Shown in pieces: positions 1 through 7,463 of a stretch of DNA of 58,033 nucleotides. Position 1 is the stretch's first letter. Every line of letters starts with the position of its first letter. The notes beneath the pieces are model-generated. The model was not told the DNA's origin. It ran no database searches and worked only from the letters and a program-made list of their open reading frames with translations. This DNA is from an uncultured Bacteroidales bacterium (lineage in GTDB: Bacteria > Bacteroidota > Bacteroidia > Bacteroidales > F082), in assembly GCA_937926515.1 (NCBI GenBank), contig CALAZZ010000258.1:1-58033 (forward strand), in the 5' to 3' direction. A program made the position numbers and the translations under genes.

Positions 1-8
1 AACGAGTG

Positions 9-29
9 AATATACGCAATGCGTATATT
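9..29. repeat. Perfect inverted repeat, possible terminator or operator
   Basis: Two perfect 10-base arms (AATATACGCA and TGCGTATATT) flank a single base, and three further T residues follow on the + strand. As RNA this can fold into a stem of about nine pairs with a three-base loop. It may end a gene lying to the left of the window or act as a protein-binding dyad. The downstream gene reads on the other strand, so it is not that gene's promoter. Confidence 0.4.
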
Positions 30-241
30 TTTACCTTGTGTATGCCTCTCGTTTTCACAGTAATAATACTTTACAGCCAATAAAAGTAATAAAAACTTAA
101 ACATCCAATCGATCTTTCAGGCCTGTGTACGTTACAATAGCCTGGTGAGGAAAAAGAGTTCAATGCTCAAATGAAGGCTGGGTCGGCTTTCGGGTCCTAT
201 GTGGCAGGGGAGGGGTAGCCTCATATAAAGCCGGTGCCCGG

Positions 242-742
242 TCAATACAATTTCAAAATTTGATAGGCATTTCCCTGCTGATCGAGGTATTTGAAAAAAT
301 CATCCACACCAATGGTTACCGAACAAGTGTTGTCATTTGGATGAAAGCTCAGCTTCCCGGCATCACACAGGTTTTCATCAATAAACAGCATCACATGTTT
401 CTCCGCATCATTCAGCAATCCAAAGGGTGATACTGATCCCGCCTTCACACCCAGGTATTTATCCATTCGTTTCTCCGAAGCAAAGCTAAGCTTGCCTTGT
501 TTTAAACGCTGCTCAAGATCACGAATGCCTAAATTTTGCGTGCAATCGAAAATGACCAGGTAGTGTTGGTTGCCTTTATGATTTCTAAAAAACAGGTTTT
601 TGCAATGAACGGCATCCGCATCTTTCCAATACTTCAGCACATCATCAATGGTAGGGGTAGGCGGATGGTATTGTGCGCTATATGCTATGCCTAAGGCGTC
701 GAGTTTTGCAAATACTTGTTCAATAGGACTTTTCATAAGCAT
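242..742 (-). CDS. ProX/YbaK-type aminoacyl-tRNA deacylase
   Basis: The 166-residue protein is a stand-alone editing domain of the prolyl-tRNA synthetase associated (PrdX/ProXp-ala) family. Members hydrolyse mischarged Ala-tRNA(Pro) or similar in trans in the cytoplasm. Family marks seen here are the N-terminal YHPPTPTIDDV segment, the lysine in the HCKNLFFRN strand, and VKAGSVSPFGLL, which forms the substrate pocket. Length matches the family. The reading frame opens with a GTG at 751, but ATG at 742 or 736 gives the usual short N terminus. It lies on the same strand as the following beta-propeller lipoprotein gene with 55 bases between. The exact tRNA substrate cannot be told from sequence. 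Confidence 0.85.
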   Translation of the reverse strand: MLMKSPIEQVFAKLDALGIAYSAQYHPPTPTIDDVLKYWKDADAVHCKNLFFRNHKGNQHYLVIFDCTQNLGIRDLEQRLKQGKLSFASEKRMDKYLGVKAGSVSPFGLLNDAEKHVMLFIDENLCDAGKLSFHPNDNTCSVTIGVDDFFKYLDQQGNAYQILKLY

Positions 743-797
743 CTTTAACACTGCAGGGCTTGATCTGCATCCTTAGGGCGATTAAGCAAGGCATGGG

Positions 798-1928
798 TTA
801 CTCCACCCAATCCGCCAGGAATATATTGGTGTCCCTGGTGCCGCCGTTGTTCCTGTTGCTGGAGAAGATCAGTTTTTTGCCATCAAAAGAGAACATGGGG
901 AAAGAATCGAAAGTGTCGTCAAAAGTGACCTGCTTCAATCCGGTGCCATCAATATTGATCATAAATATATTGAATTGCCAGCCACGCTCTGAGTGATGGT
1001 TGGAACTAAACAATATTTTTTCGCCTGAAGGGTGAAAATAGGGCGCCCAGTTTGCCTTGCCAAGATCGGTAACCTGTTGCAGGTTGGATCCATCCACATC
1101 GCAAATAAATATTTCCATATTTGTGGGCATCACAAGTCCTTCGGCAAGCAGTTCCTTGTATTCGGTTTGGGCTTCTTCTGTTTGTGGCCGCGAAGCCCTG
1201 AACACGATCTTCGAACCATCAGGTGAGAAAAAGGCACCGCCATCATATCCCAGATCATGGGTTATTTGAGTTACATTGCTGCCGTCAATGTCCATGGTGA
1301 AAAGTTCGAGGTCACCGGTACGCATCGATGTGAACACTATCTTATCTCCATTGGGCGATACGGTGGCTTCAGCATCATAACCTACCTCATTGGTTAAGGT
1401 GTCAATGATGGTTCCATTCAGGTCGGAAACAAAAATATTGTAGTCATCATAAATCGGCCAGGTGTATTTTCCATCCTCACGCATGGGTGGCACGTGTGGG
1501 CAACTGCCATCTCCCATATGGGTTGACGCAAATAGGATGCTGGTGTCGCCGGGCATGAAAAAGGAACAAGTGGTTCGTCCCAGGCCGGTGCTGACCATTT
1601 GTGGGATCTCTTCACCCATATTGGCCTCGTCAAGACGGGTGTAAAATATTTGATCACACTCCAGCGACCAGTGAGGGTTATTTGATTGAAAAACAATCAT
1701 TTCGTTATTAAAACTAAAATAAGCTTCAGCATTATCTCCACCGAAAGTGAGCTGCTTAATATTTGATAGATGCGCTTCCTCCTCGTAGTGAATGATTCCC
1801 GGAGTGGAATAATCATGTGAATGGTGGCTATGGTCGTGGTCATGGTCGTGGTCGTGGTCGTGTGTTTGCCTTTGTCCACAACCTGAAAGCATGGATATGA
1901 TGATGATCGAAACTAAAGTGAATCTCAT
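798..1928 (-). CDS. TolB-like PD40 beta-propeller lipoprotein with His-rich N terminus
   Basis: The 376-residue protein starts with a lipoprotein signal (MRFTLVSIIIISMLSGC, lipid-anchor Cys near residue 17). A run of alternating His and Asp (about residues 22-40) follows directly. The rest is a series of PD40/WD40-like blades with repeated signatures such as VSPNGDKIVFTS, FSPDGSKIVFRA and FHPSGEKILFSS, as in TolB and related propellers. It is predicted to sit on the periplasmic or outer face of the envelope. The His/Asp stretch looks like a flexible metal-binding tail of the kind seen in zinc-handling proteins; this is inference. No catalytic domain is seen and no transporter is adjacent. The function is unknown. 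Confidence 0.75.
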   Translation of the reverse strand: MRFTLVSIIIISMLSGCGQRQTHDHDHDHDHDHSHHSHDYSTPGIIHYEEEAHLSNIKQLTFGGDNAEAYFSFNNEMIVFQSNNPHWSLECDQIFYTRLDEANMGEEIPQMVSTGLGRTTCSFFMPGDTSILFASTHMGDGSCPHVPPMREDGKYTWPIYDDYNIFVSDLNGTIIDTLTNEVGYDAEATVSPNGDKIVFTSMRTGDLELFTMDIDGSNVTQITHDLGYDGGAFFSPDGSKIVFRASRPQTEEAQTEYKELLAEGLVMPTNMEIFICDVDGSNLQQVTDLGKANWAPYFHPSGEKILFSSNHHSERGWQFNIFMINIDGTGLKQVTFDDTFDSFPMFSFDGKKLIFSSNRNNGGTRDTNIFLADWVE

Positions 1929-2037
1929 TTCTATACGTTGTTAAATGGTTAATAAAGGGGCAAAAATAGATAATTTTGAGAAACATTTGGGAGCGTGTTA
2001 TCAGATTGAGACCTCTCAGATCATGATGTATGGTCTT

Positions 2038-4839
2038 TCAGACTTTCCCGGCCAGTGCTTTTGCCGTATGGGATTGCTCACACTTAACAAGTCCTTCAGG
2101 CAGGCCTTCAAAAACAATATAGCCTCCCTGTTCACCTCCTTCAGGTCCAAGGTCAATGACCCAATCGGCTGATTTGATCACCTCAGGATTGTGTTCAATC
2201 ACAATGATGGTGTGTCCGTTTTCGATCAGGGCATTGAAGGCATCAAGCAGCCTGTTGATGTCATGAAAATGCAGGCCTGTGGTCGGTTCATCAAAAATGA
2301 ACAAGGTCGGTTTTTCTGATTGGCCTTTTGTAAGAAACGATGCCAGCTTAATGCGTTGTGCTTCGCCACCGCTAAGTGTACTTGACGACTGTCCCAGCCG
2401 CAGGTAGCCCAATCCTACATCTTGCAAAGGCTGCAGTTTTTGAAGAATACGCTGGATCACAGCTGTTTTCTTGCCGGCCGCAAAAAAGTCAATGGCCTCA
2501 TCAATCGTCATATCAAGCAGGTCGGCTATTGAAATGCCATTGTACTTCACATCCAGTACTTCCTCTTTGAAACGGCTTCCATGGCAATCGTCACACCGCA
2601 GGTAGATGTCTGCCATGAACTGCATTTCAATTTTGATCACCCCTTCGCCTTCACAGTGGTCACATCTGCCTCCCGGCACATTAAAGGAGAAAAATCCGGC
2701 TTTGTAATTTCTTGTTACACTTAGTTTTTGACCGGCAAATAATTGCCTGATCTCATCATATGCTTTCACATAGGTGGCCGGATTGGATCGTGAAGAACGC
2801 CCAATGGGGTTTTGATCTATCAGTTCAATCGCGGCGATACGTTCAATGTCACCGTTTATTTTACCAAAACGACCGCTGCGTTCAGCATGGCCGCCAAGTA
2901 TCTTTTTTAGGGCCGGATACATGATTCCCCTGACAAGCGAAGATTTGCCCGAACCGCTTACACCGCTGACAACGGTCATGATGCGCAGCGGGAACTTAAT
3001 ATGTAGGTTTTTCAGGTTATTTTCGCCGGCTCCGATCACTTCTATAAAATCATTCCACTTTCTGCGATGCCTGGGCAAGGGGATTGACATGGTCCCGTTC
3101 AGGTATTTGGCCGTAAGGCTGGTGTGGTCATTCAGGATTTCCTTATAGGTGCCCTGAAAAATCAAATTCCCCCCATGTGTACCTGCCATCGGGCCAATGT
3201 CAATAACCTGGTCTGCTGATTTGATGATATCTTCATCATGCTCAACTACGATAACCGTATTCCCAATATCTCTCAGGCGTTTCAGTACTTCTATCAGGCG
3301 GGCAGTGTCACGCGGATGCAATCCTATGCTGGGCTCATCCAGTATGTAGGTTGAACCGACCAGGCTGCTTCCCAATGAAGTAGCCAGGTTGATTCTTTGC
3401 GATTCACCACCTGATAGGGAATTTGATAACCTGTTCAGAGTCAGGTACCCCAACCCTACATCATTCAAAAACTTCAACCTGTTAATGATCTCAATCAAAA
3501 TGCGTGATGCCACTTTTCGGTCATGATCGGACAATGCAATGGTTCTGAAAAATTCGTAAGCCTTGGAAAGGGGCATGGTGACCATATCAGCAATTGATTG
3601 ATCAGCCACTTTTACATAATTGGCATCTTTTCTTAAACGGGTGCCTTCACATTCCGGGCACACTGTTTTTCCCCTGTATCGCGACAGCATCACCCGGTAT
3701 TGTATTTTATAGGTCTGCTCCTCAATATGTTGAAAGAAACTGTCCAGGCCGTCAAAATATTCATTGCCTGTCCATAATAACCTTTGATGGGCTGCTGACA
3801 AGGCATAATAAGGAGTGTGAATAGGAAAATCAAACTTATGGGCATGTTGGATAAGCTGCTCCTTCCACTCACCCATTTTTTCACCTTTCCAGCAGGCAAT
3901 GGCCCCTTCATATACAGAAAGTGATTTGTTAGGCACTACAAGGTCTTCATCAATCCCGATTATACTTCCGAATCCTTCGCAGGTTTTGCAAGCGCCATAA
4001 GGATTGTTGAAGGTGAACATATTCACGGAGGGCTCCTCAAACTCGATTCCATCGGCTTCGAACCGGTTTGAAAATTCTACCCGTTCATGAGATGAGTTTT
4101 GCTCAATAAAAAGCACACATTTACCTTTACCTTCGTAGAATGCCGTTTCGACAGAATCTGACAAGCGGGCTACCAGGCTATCATCATCCTTGCTAAGCCT
4201 GATCCGGTCTACCACGATTTGCAAACCATTATCAATAGGTATGTTGTTGTCGAGTATTTCTTCAATCCTTATTATTCGATCCCCAAACATAATTCTGCTA
4301 AAGCCTTGCTGCATAAGCACATTCAGATGCTGTTCCCTGCTTCGTCCCTCAATTTTATGAAAAGGGGCCGTGATCATGATCGTTGATTCATCCTCACACT
4401 TCATCATATAATGAACCACATCCTTCACCTGATGCCTTAAAACCTTCCTTCCGGAAAGGGGAGAGATGGTCTGGCCGATCCGGGCATATAGCAGCTTGAG
4501 GTACTCGTATATCTCGGTGGAAGTACCGACTGTTGATCTTGGATTTCTTGTGTTGACCTTCTGCTCAATGGCTATAGCAGGGGATAGCCCGGTAATGGCA
4601 TCCACATCGGGTTTGTTCATGCGGCCAAGAAATTGCCTGGCATAGGAACTTAAGCTCTCAACGTACCTCCGCTGGCCCTCGGCATAGAGGGTGTCGAATG
4701 CAAGTGATGATTTGCCCGAACCGGACAAACCGGTAATGACCACCAGTTTATTACGTGGGATGGAAACACTTAAATTCTTAAGATTATTTACCCTGGCACC
4801 TTTTATGATGATTTCCTGAAGCGGATTTATTGTGGACAT
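2038..4839 (-). CDS. uvrA: UvrABC nucleotide-excision repair subunit A
   Basis: The 933-residue protein is the damage-sensing ATPase of nucleotide-excision repair. It has two ABC-type halves: Walker A GLSGSGKSS near residue 37 with signature LSGGESQRI, and Walker A GVSGSGKSS with signature LSGGEAQRI. Zinc-module cysteine pairs CKTCEG, CPECEG, CDHCEGEG and CDDCHG are present. The frame stays open upstream to 4971, but that stretch is hydrophobic and unlike UvrA. The ATG at 4839 (MSTINPLQEIIIKGA) gives the normal family start. UvrB is encoded about 20 kb away in another operon. The gene is divergent from the sigma-factor gene, with 190 bases between. Confidence 0.98.
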   Translation of the reverse strand: MSTINPLQEIIIKGARVNNLKNLSVSIPRNKLVVITGLSGSGKSSLAFDTLYAEGQRRYVESLSSYARQFLGRMNKPDVDAITGLSPAIAIEQKVNTRNPRSTVGTSTEIYEYLKLLYARIGQTISPLSGRKVLRHQVKDVVHYMMKCEDESTIMITAPFHKIEGRSREQHLNVLMQQGFSRIMFGDRIIRIEEILDNNIPIDNGLQIVVDRIRLSKDDDSLVARLSDSVETAFYEGKGKCVLFIEQNSSHERVEFSNRFEADGIEFEEPSVNMFTFNNPYGACKTCEGFGSIIGIDEDLVVPNKSLSVYEGAIACWKGEKMGEWKEQLIQHAHKFDFPIHTPYYALSAAHQRLLWTGNEYFDGLDSFFQHIEEQTYKIQYRVMLSRYRGKTVCPECEGTRLRKDANYVKVADQSIADMVTMPLSKAYEFFRTIALSDHDRKVASRILIEIINRLKFLNDVGLGYLTLNRLSNSLSGGESQRINLATSLGSSLVGSTYILDEPSIGLHPRDTARLIEVLKRLRDIGNTVIVVEHDEDIIKSADQVIDIGPMAGTHGGNLIFQGTYKEILNDHTSLTAKYLNGTMSIPLPRHRRKWNDFIEVIGAGENNLKNLHIKFPLRIMTVVSGVSGSGKSSLVRGIMYPALKKILGGHAERSGRFGKINGDIERIAAIELIDQNPIGRSSRSNPATYVKAYDEIRQLFAGQKLSVTRNYKAGFFSFNVPGGRCDHCEGEGVIKIEMQFMADIYLRCDDCHGSRFKEEVLDVKYNGISIADLLDMTIDEAIDFFAAGKKTAVIQRILQKLQPLQDVGLGYLRLGQSSSTLSGGEAQRIKLASFLTKGQSEKPTLFIFDEPTTGLHFHDINRLLDAFNALIENGHTIIVIEHNPEVIKSADWVIDLGPEGGEQGGYIVFEGLPEGLVKCEQSHTAKALAGKV

Positions 4840-4882
4840 ATGGCAAGAAAAGAAAAAAATATGCGCGAAATTACCAATAAAA

Positions 4883-4913
4883 TTTGCCTTTTTAAATTTA
4901 GTGTATATATTTG
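4883..4913 (+). promoter_or_regulatory. Bacteroidota-type promoter of the sigma-factor gene
   Basis: TTTG at 4883-4886, 19 bases, then TATATTTG at 4906-4913 match the Bacteroidota -33/-7 consensus (TTTG, about 19-21 bases, TAnnTTTG). Transcription would begin near 4920, leaving a leader of about 110 bases before the start codon at 5030. Confidence 0.7.
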
Positions 4914-5029
4914 CGCAACAAAACAAGAGTAATTTCGTACAAAACGACATTATTAGTAACCTAAAACACATTGCTATCGAGATAACTTTACCCTTTTAAG
5001 CTGAATATTAACTAAAAAAGGGAGGCTCT

Positions 5030-5617
5030 ATGAGCGCTATCGAAATGAGCGACAAGGAGCTGGTTGTAAGTTATCTGAATGGTAATCACACCAGTGTTGA
5101 GAAATTAATCTATCGTCATCAGGGAAGGGTTTACGCCTACATTTTAATGCTTGTCAAGGACAGGCAGCTTGCTGATGATATATTCCAGGATACCTTTATA
5201 AAAGTAATTCGCACGCTGCGAAGCGGATCCTATAAGGAGGAGGGTAAGTTCATTCAGTGGACCATGCGTATTGCACATAATTTGATCATTGATCACTTCC
5301 GGAAATCAAAAAGACTGCCCGTTGTTGATAACAATAACGACAATTATGATGTAATGGATAATCTGACACTGACAGATGCTTCCATCGAAGAGCGCCTGAT
5401 CACGGATCAGATCCATGAAGATTTGCGCAAACTTATTGAGTATTTGCCGGAGGAGCAGCGTGAAGTGCTTTACCTCAGGCTTTATGCTGAAATGAGTTTC
5501 AAAGATATAGCTGAACTTACAAATGTTAGCATCAATACCGCTTTGGGACGTATGCGTTATGCCTTGATCAATATGCGTAAAATGATCAAGGAAAAGAACC
5601 TAACATTAAGTATTTAA
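5030..5617 (+). CDS. RNA polymerase sigma-70 family factor (ECF-like)
   Basis: The 195-residue protein has the two-domain layout of extracytoplasmic-function sigma factors. Region 2 (about residues 20-95) includes DIFQDTFIKVIR and the -10-binding IQWTMRIAHNLIIDHFRKSKR. Region 4 (about 130-185) contains LPEEQREVLYLRLYAEMSFKDIAELTNVSINTALGR split by a helix-turn-helix. A strong ribosome-binding site (GGGAGG, 5 bases before ATG) fixes the start; such sites are uncommon in this phylum. No membrane anti-sigma factor follows. The next open frame is a 69-residue soluble protein. Which genes it controls is unknown. Confidence 0.93.
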   Translation: MSAIEMSDKELVVSYLNGNHTSVEKLIYRHQGRVYAYILMLVKDRQLADDIFQDTFIKVIRTLRSGSYKEEGKFIQWTMRIAHNLIIDHFRKSKRLPVVDNNNDNYDVMDNLTLTDASIEERLITDQIHEDLRKLIEYLPEEQREVLYLRLYAEMSFKDIAELTNVSINTALGRMRYALINMRKMIKEKNLTLSI

Positions 5618-5723
5618 ACAACTGAAAATAACAGTAGTGTATTTTTTCTTTGATGCATAAATAATAAAGGAGGTTTGTATTTCGTTTGCAATCTGACAAC
5701 ACATAATTCAAATCAGGCTGCTT

Positions 5724-5933
5724 ATGAATAAAAGCTTTACCTCTAACCATTACATCAACCTCACAGATCAGTTTCAAAAGGACCTGCAATGTGATATTGC
5801 ACTTACCCTCAAGAAAGTTTATAAGGGTGCAAAACCCGGAAAAATGGCTTTAAAGAATGTGCTGGGTTTCGCCTCTTCACTTGACGTGGTCGAAACTTTT
5901 AGCAGTGGGAATCAGTTGGTAATTGTCAACTGA
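5724..5933 (+). CDS. Small protein following the sigma-factor gene
   Basis: A 69-residue frame begins MNKSFTSNHYINLTDQFQKDL and ends SSGNQLVIVN. No transmembrane segment, cysteine motif or known domain is visible. Composition is mildly basic in the centre (LKKVYKGAKPGK). It lies 106 bases after the sigma-factor gene on the same strand, in the place where a sigma regulator is often encoded, but is too short for a classical anti-sigma factor. A perfect AAAGGAGG sits at 5666-5673, about 50 bases before the ATG, with no start codon at the normal distance. I do not recognise the family and rate the gene as likely but unproven. Confidence 0.5.
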   Translation: MNKSFTSNHYINLTDQFQKDLQCDIALTLKKVYKGAKPGKMALKNVLGFASSLDVVETFSSGNQLVIVN

Positions 5934-5972
5934 TTGTCATTCAGGTTCGATGTGTAACGCCTTGTTGCGCAG

Positions 5973-5995
5973 TGATCTGACCATAGGTCAAATCA
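5973..5995. repeat. Imperfect inverted repeat between small ORF and nth
   Basis: TGAT-C-TGACC, spacer ATA, GGTCA-A-ATCA: nine paired positions with one internal mismatch. No T run follows on either strand, so a protein-binding dyad fits better than a terminator. The same gap holds three TTGCAG copies. Confidence 0.4.
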
Positions 5996-6078
5996 TGGAT
6001 CGTTGCAGTTATTGCAGCATTGGTTCATGTGGATCTGTTTAGAATTGCTATTGCAGCAAAACTTCAGTACTATTTTTA

Positions 6079-6086
6079 TAGCTTTG
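6079..6086 (+). promoter_or_regulatory. -7 box of nth
   Basis: TAGCTTTG matches TAnnTTTG and lies 50 bases before the nth start codon. No well-spaced -33 TTTG is seen. Confidence 0.4.
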
Positions 6087-6135
6087 CCTGCCATTATCCC
6101 TGTTCCTGATCGGTTGCAGGAATGATTACATAGTG

Positions 6136-6783
6136 ATGAAACGAGCAGACAAATTCCGCTACATGATAGACTATTTCAGCAATAATATGCCTGTTGCTGA
6201 AACTGAACTGCATTATGAGGATCCCTATCAACTGCTTGTAGCCGTGATATTGTCAGCACAATGTACTGATAAGAGGGTCAACATCATCACCCCGGAGTTT
6301 TTCAGGCATTTTCCCACCGCCGGTGTATTGGCTGAATCCAATGTAGAAGCGATATTTGAATTGATCAAAACATGCTCTTACCCAAACAATAAGGCAAAGA
6401 ACCTGCTCAATATGGCCAAAGTGTTGGTGAAGGATTTTAATGAAACCGTTCCTTCTTCAATAGAAGAACTGCAAAAGCTGCCGGGGGTAGGACGAAAAAC
6501 AGCAAATGTGATTGCTTCAGTTGTTTACAACATACCTGCTATGGCAGTTGACACTCATGTGTTTAGGGTTTCAGCACGGATTGGCCTCACTTCCGGGGCA
6601 AAAAACCCATTACAGGCCGAAAAACAACTGGTCGAGTTTATTCCAAGGGATATTATTCCAAAAGCACATCACTGGCTGATACTTCATGGACGTTATGTTT
6701 GTAAAGCCCGAACGCCATTGTGTGACCAATGTGGGCTGCATTCAATATGCAGCTGGTATCAAATGAATCGGAAAATTCATTGA
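6136..6783 (+). CDS. nth: Endonuclease III, DNA glycosylase/AP lyase
   Basis: The 215-residue protein removes oxidised pyrimidines and cleaves the abasic site in base-excision repair. The helix-hairpin-helix LPGVGRKTANVIAS carries the catalytic Lys, and AVDTHVFRVSARIGL carries the catalytic Asp. The C-terminal four-cysteine set with spacing C-X6-C-X2-C-X5-C (CKARTPLCDQCGLHSIC) binds a 4Fe-4S cluster. Length matches the E. coli enzyme. A GTG at 6133 directly precedes ATG 6136; either gives nearly the same protein. It appears to have its own promoter. Confidence 0.97.
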   Translation: MKRADKFRYMIDYFSNNMPVAETELHYEDPYQLLVAVILSAQCTDKRVNIITPEFFRHFPTAGVLAESNVEAIFELIKTCSYPNNKAKNLLNMAKVLVKDFNETVPSSIEELQKLPGVGRKTANVIASVVYNIPAMAVDTHVFRVSARIGLTSGAKNPLQAEKQLVEFIPRDIIPKAHHWLILHGRYVCKARTPLCDQCGLHSICSWYQMNRKIH

Positions 6784-6843
6784 TTTTAACCAATTTTAAG
6801 AAACGCTTGCTGTTTGTGCCCATCATAGGCTTTCAAAATAAAT

Positions 6844-6851
6844 TACTTTTG
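6844..6851 (+). promoter_or_regulatory. -7 box of bcp
   Basis: TACTTTTG matches TAnnTTTG and predicts a start of transcription near 6858, about 20 bases before the bcp ATG. Confidence 0.5.
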
Positions 6852-6876
6852 TGCTGAATGATAAATAAAAGATATT

Positions 6877-7332
6877 ATGCTTGCTAAAGGGGATAAAGCA
6901 CCTGATTTTGCTGCCATGGATCAAGAGGGGAACATGGTATCACTGGCTGATTTTAAGGGGAAAAAGCTTGTGCTCTACTTTTATCCAAAAGACGATACAG
7001 CTGGTTGCACCAAAGAAGCTTGTAACCTTCGTGATAACTATACACTGATGCTTAATAAGGGATTTGCCGTATTGGGCGTTAGTCCGGATTCGGTTGAGTC
7101 GCACAAGAAATTTGCATCAAAATACGAATTGCCATTTCCCTTATTGGCGGATCCGGATCTGAAGATTGTAAAGGCCTATGGTGCATGGGGTGAGAAAAAA
7201 ATGTACGGCAAAACTTACGAAGGTCTGTTAAGGTCAACTTTCATTATAAATGAAGGTGGAATGATTGATGAGGTCATCAGCAAGGTGAAAACAGATAATC
7301 ATGCGGATCAGATTTTTTCGCTGTTTGAATAA
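6877..7332 (+). CDS. bcp: Thioredoxin-dependent thiol peroxidase (Bcp/PrxQ)
   Basis: The 151-residue protein is a peroxiredoxin of the Bcp/PrxQ class that reduces hydrogen peroxide and organic peroxides using thioredoxin. The motif KDDTAGCTKEACNLRD supplies the peroxidatic Cys and, five residues later, a second Cys that can act as resolving residue. This is the two-cysteine alpha-2 form. The C-terminal LLRSTFIINEGG strand is typical. It is monocistronic by position, between nth and recA, each with its own -7 box. Confidence 0.96.
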   Translation: MLAKGDKAPDFAAMDQEGNMVSLADFKGKKLVLYFYPKDDTAGCTKEACNLRDNYTLMLNKGFAVLGVSPDSVESHKKFASKYELPFPLLADPDLKIVKAYGAWGEKKMYGKTYEGLLRSTFIINEGGMIDEVISKVKTDNHADQIFSLFE

Positions 7333-7386
7333 GTTTATTGCTTGAACAGTATTTACATTAATCGATCATGCTAATACATAGTTTGT

Positions 7387-7394
7387 TATATTTG
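7387..7394 (+). promoter_or_regulatory. -7 box of recA
   Basis: TATATTTG matches TAnnTTTG. The predicted transcription start near 7401 leaves a 60-base leader. The 3' end of the box is part of an inverted repeat at 7392-7437. Confidence 0.55.
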
Positions 7395-7437
7395 CAATTC
7401 AATATCCCTTATGAAAGCAGGTATTGAATCATTGCAA
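7392..7437 (+). promoter_or_regulatory. Inverted repeat in the recA promoter/leader
   Basis: TTGCAA then TTCAATA on the left face TATTGAA then TTGCAA on the right. The inner seven bases pair perfectly around a 17-base spacer, and the outer TTGCAA pair is offset by three extra bases on the right arm. It overlaps the -7 box and the first 35 or so transcribed bases, so it could be an operator pair or a leader hairpin. Confidence 0.4.
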
Positions 7438-7463
7438 ACAACTAATAACGTAAACATATCCTT

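Noticed and set aside
4840..4971. N-terminal extension of UvrA
   Set aside because: The extra 44 residues are hydrophobic and Cys-rich, unlike UvrA, and run through the sigma-factor promoter region; ATG 4839 matches the family.
6000..6060. TTGCAG repeats as a short CRISPR or iteron array
   Set aside because: Copies are only six to ten bases, irregularly spaced and few.
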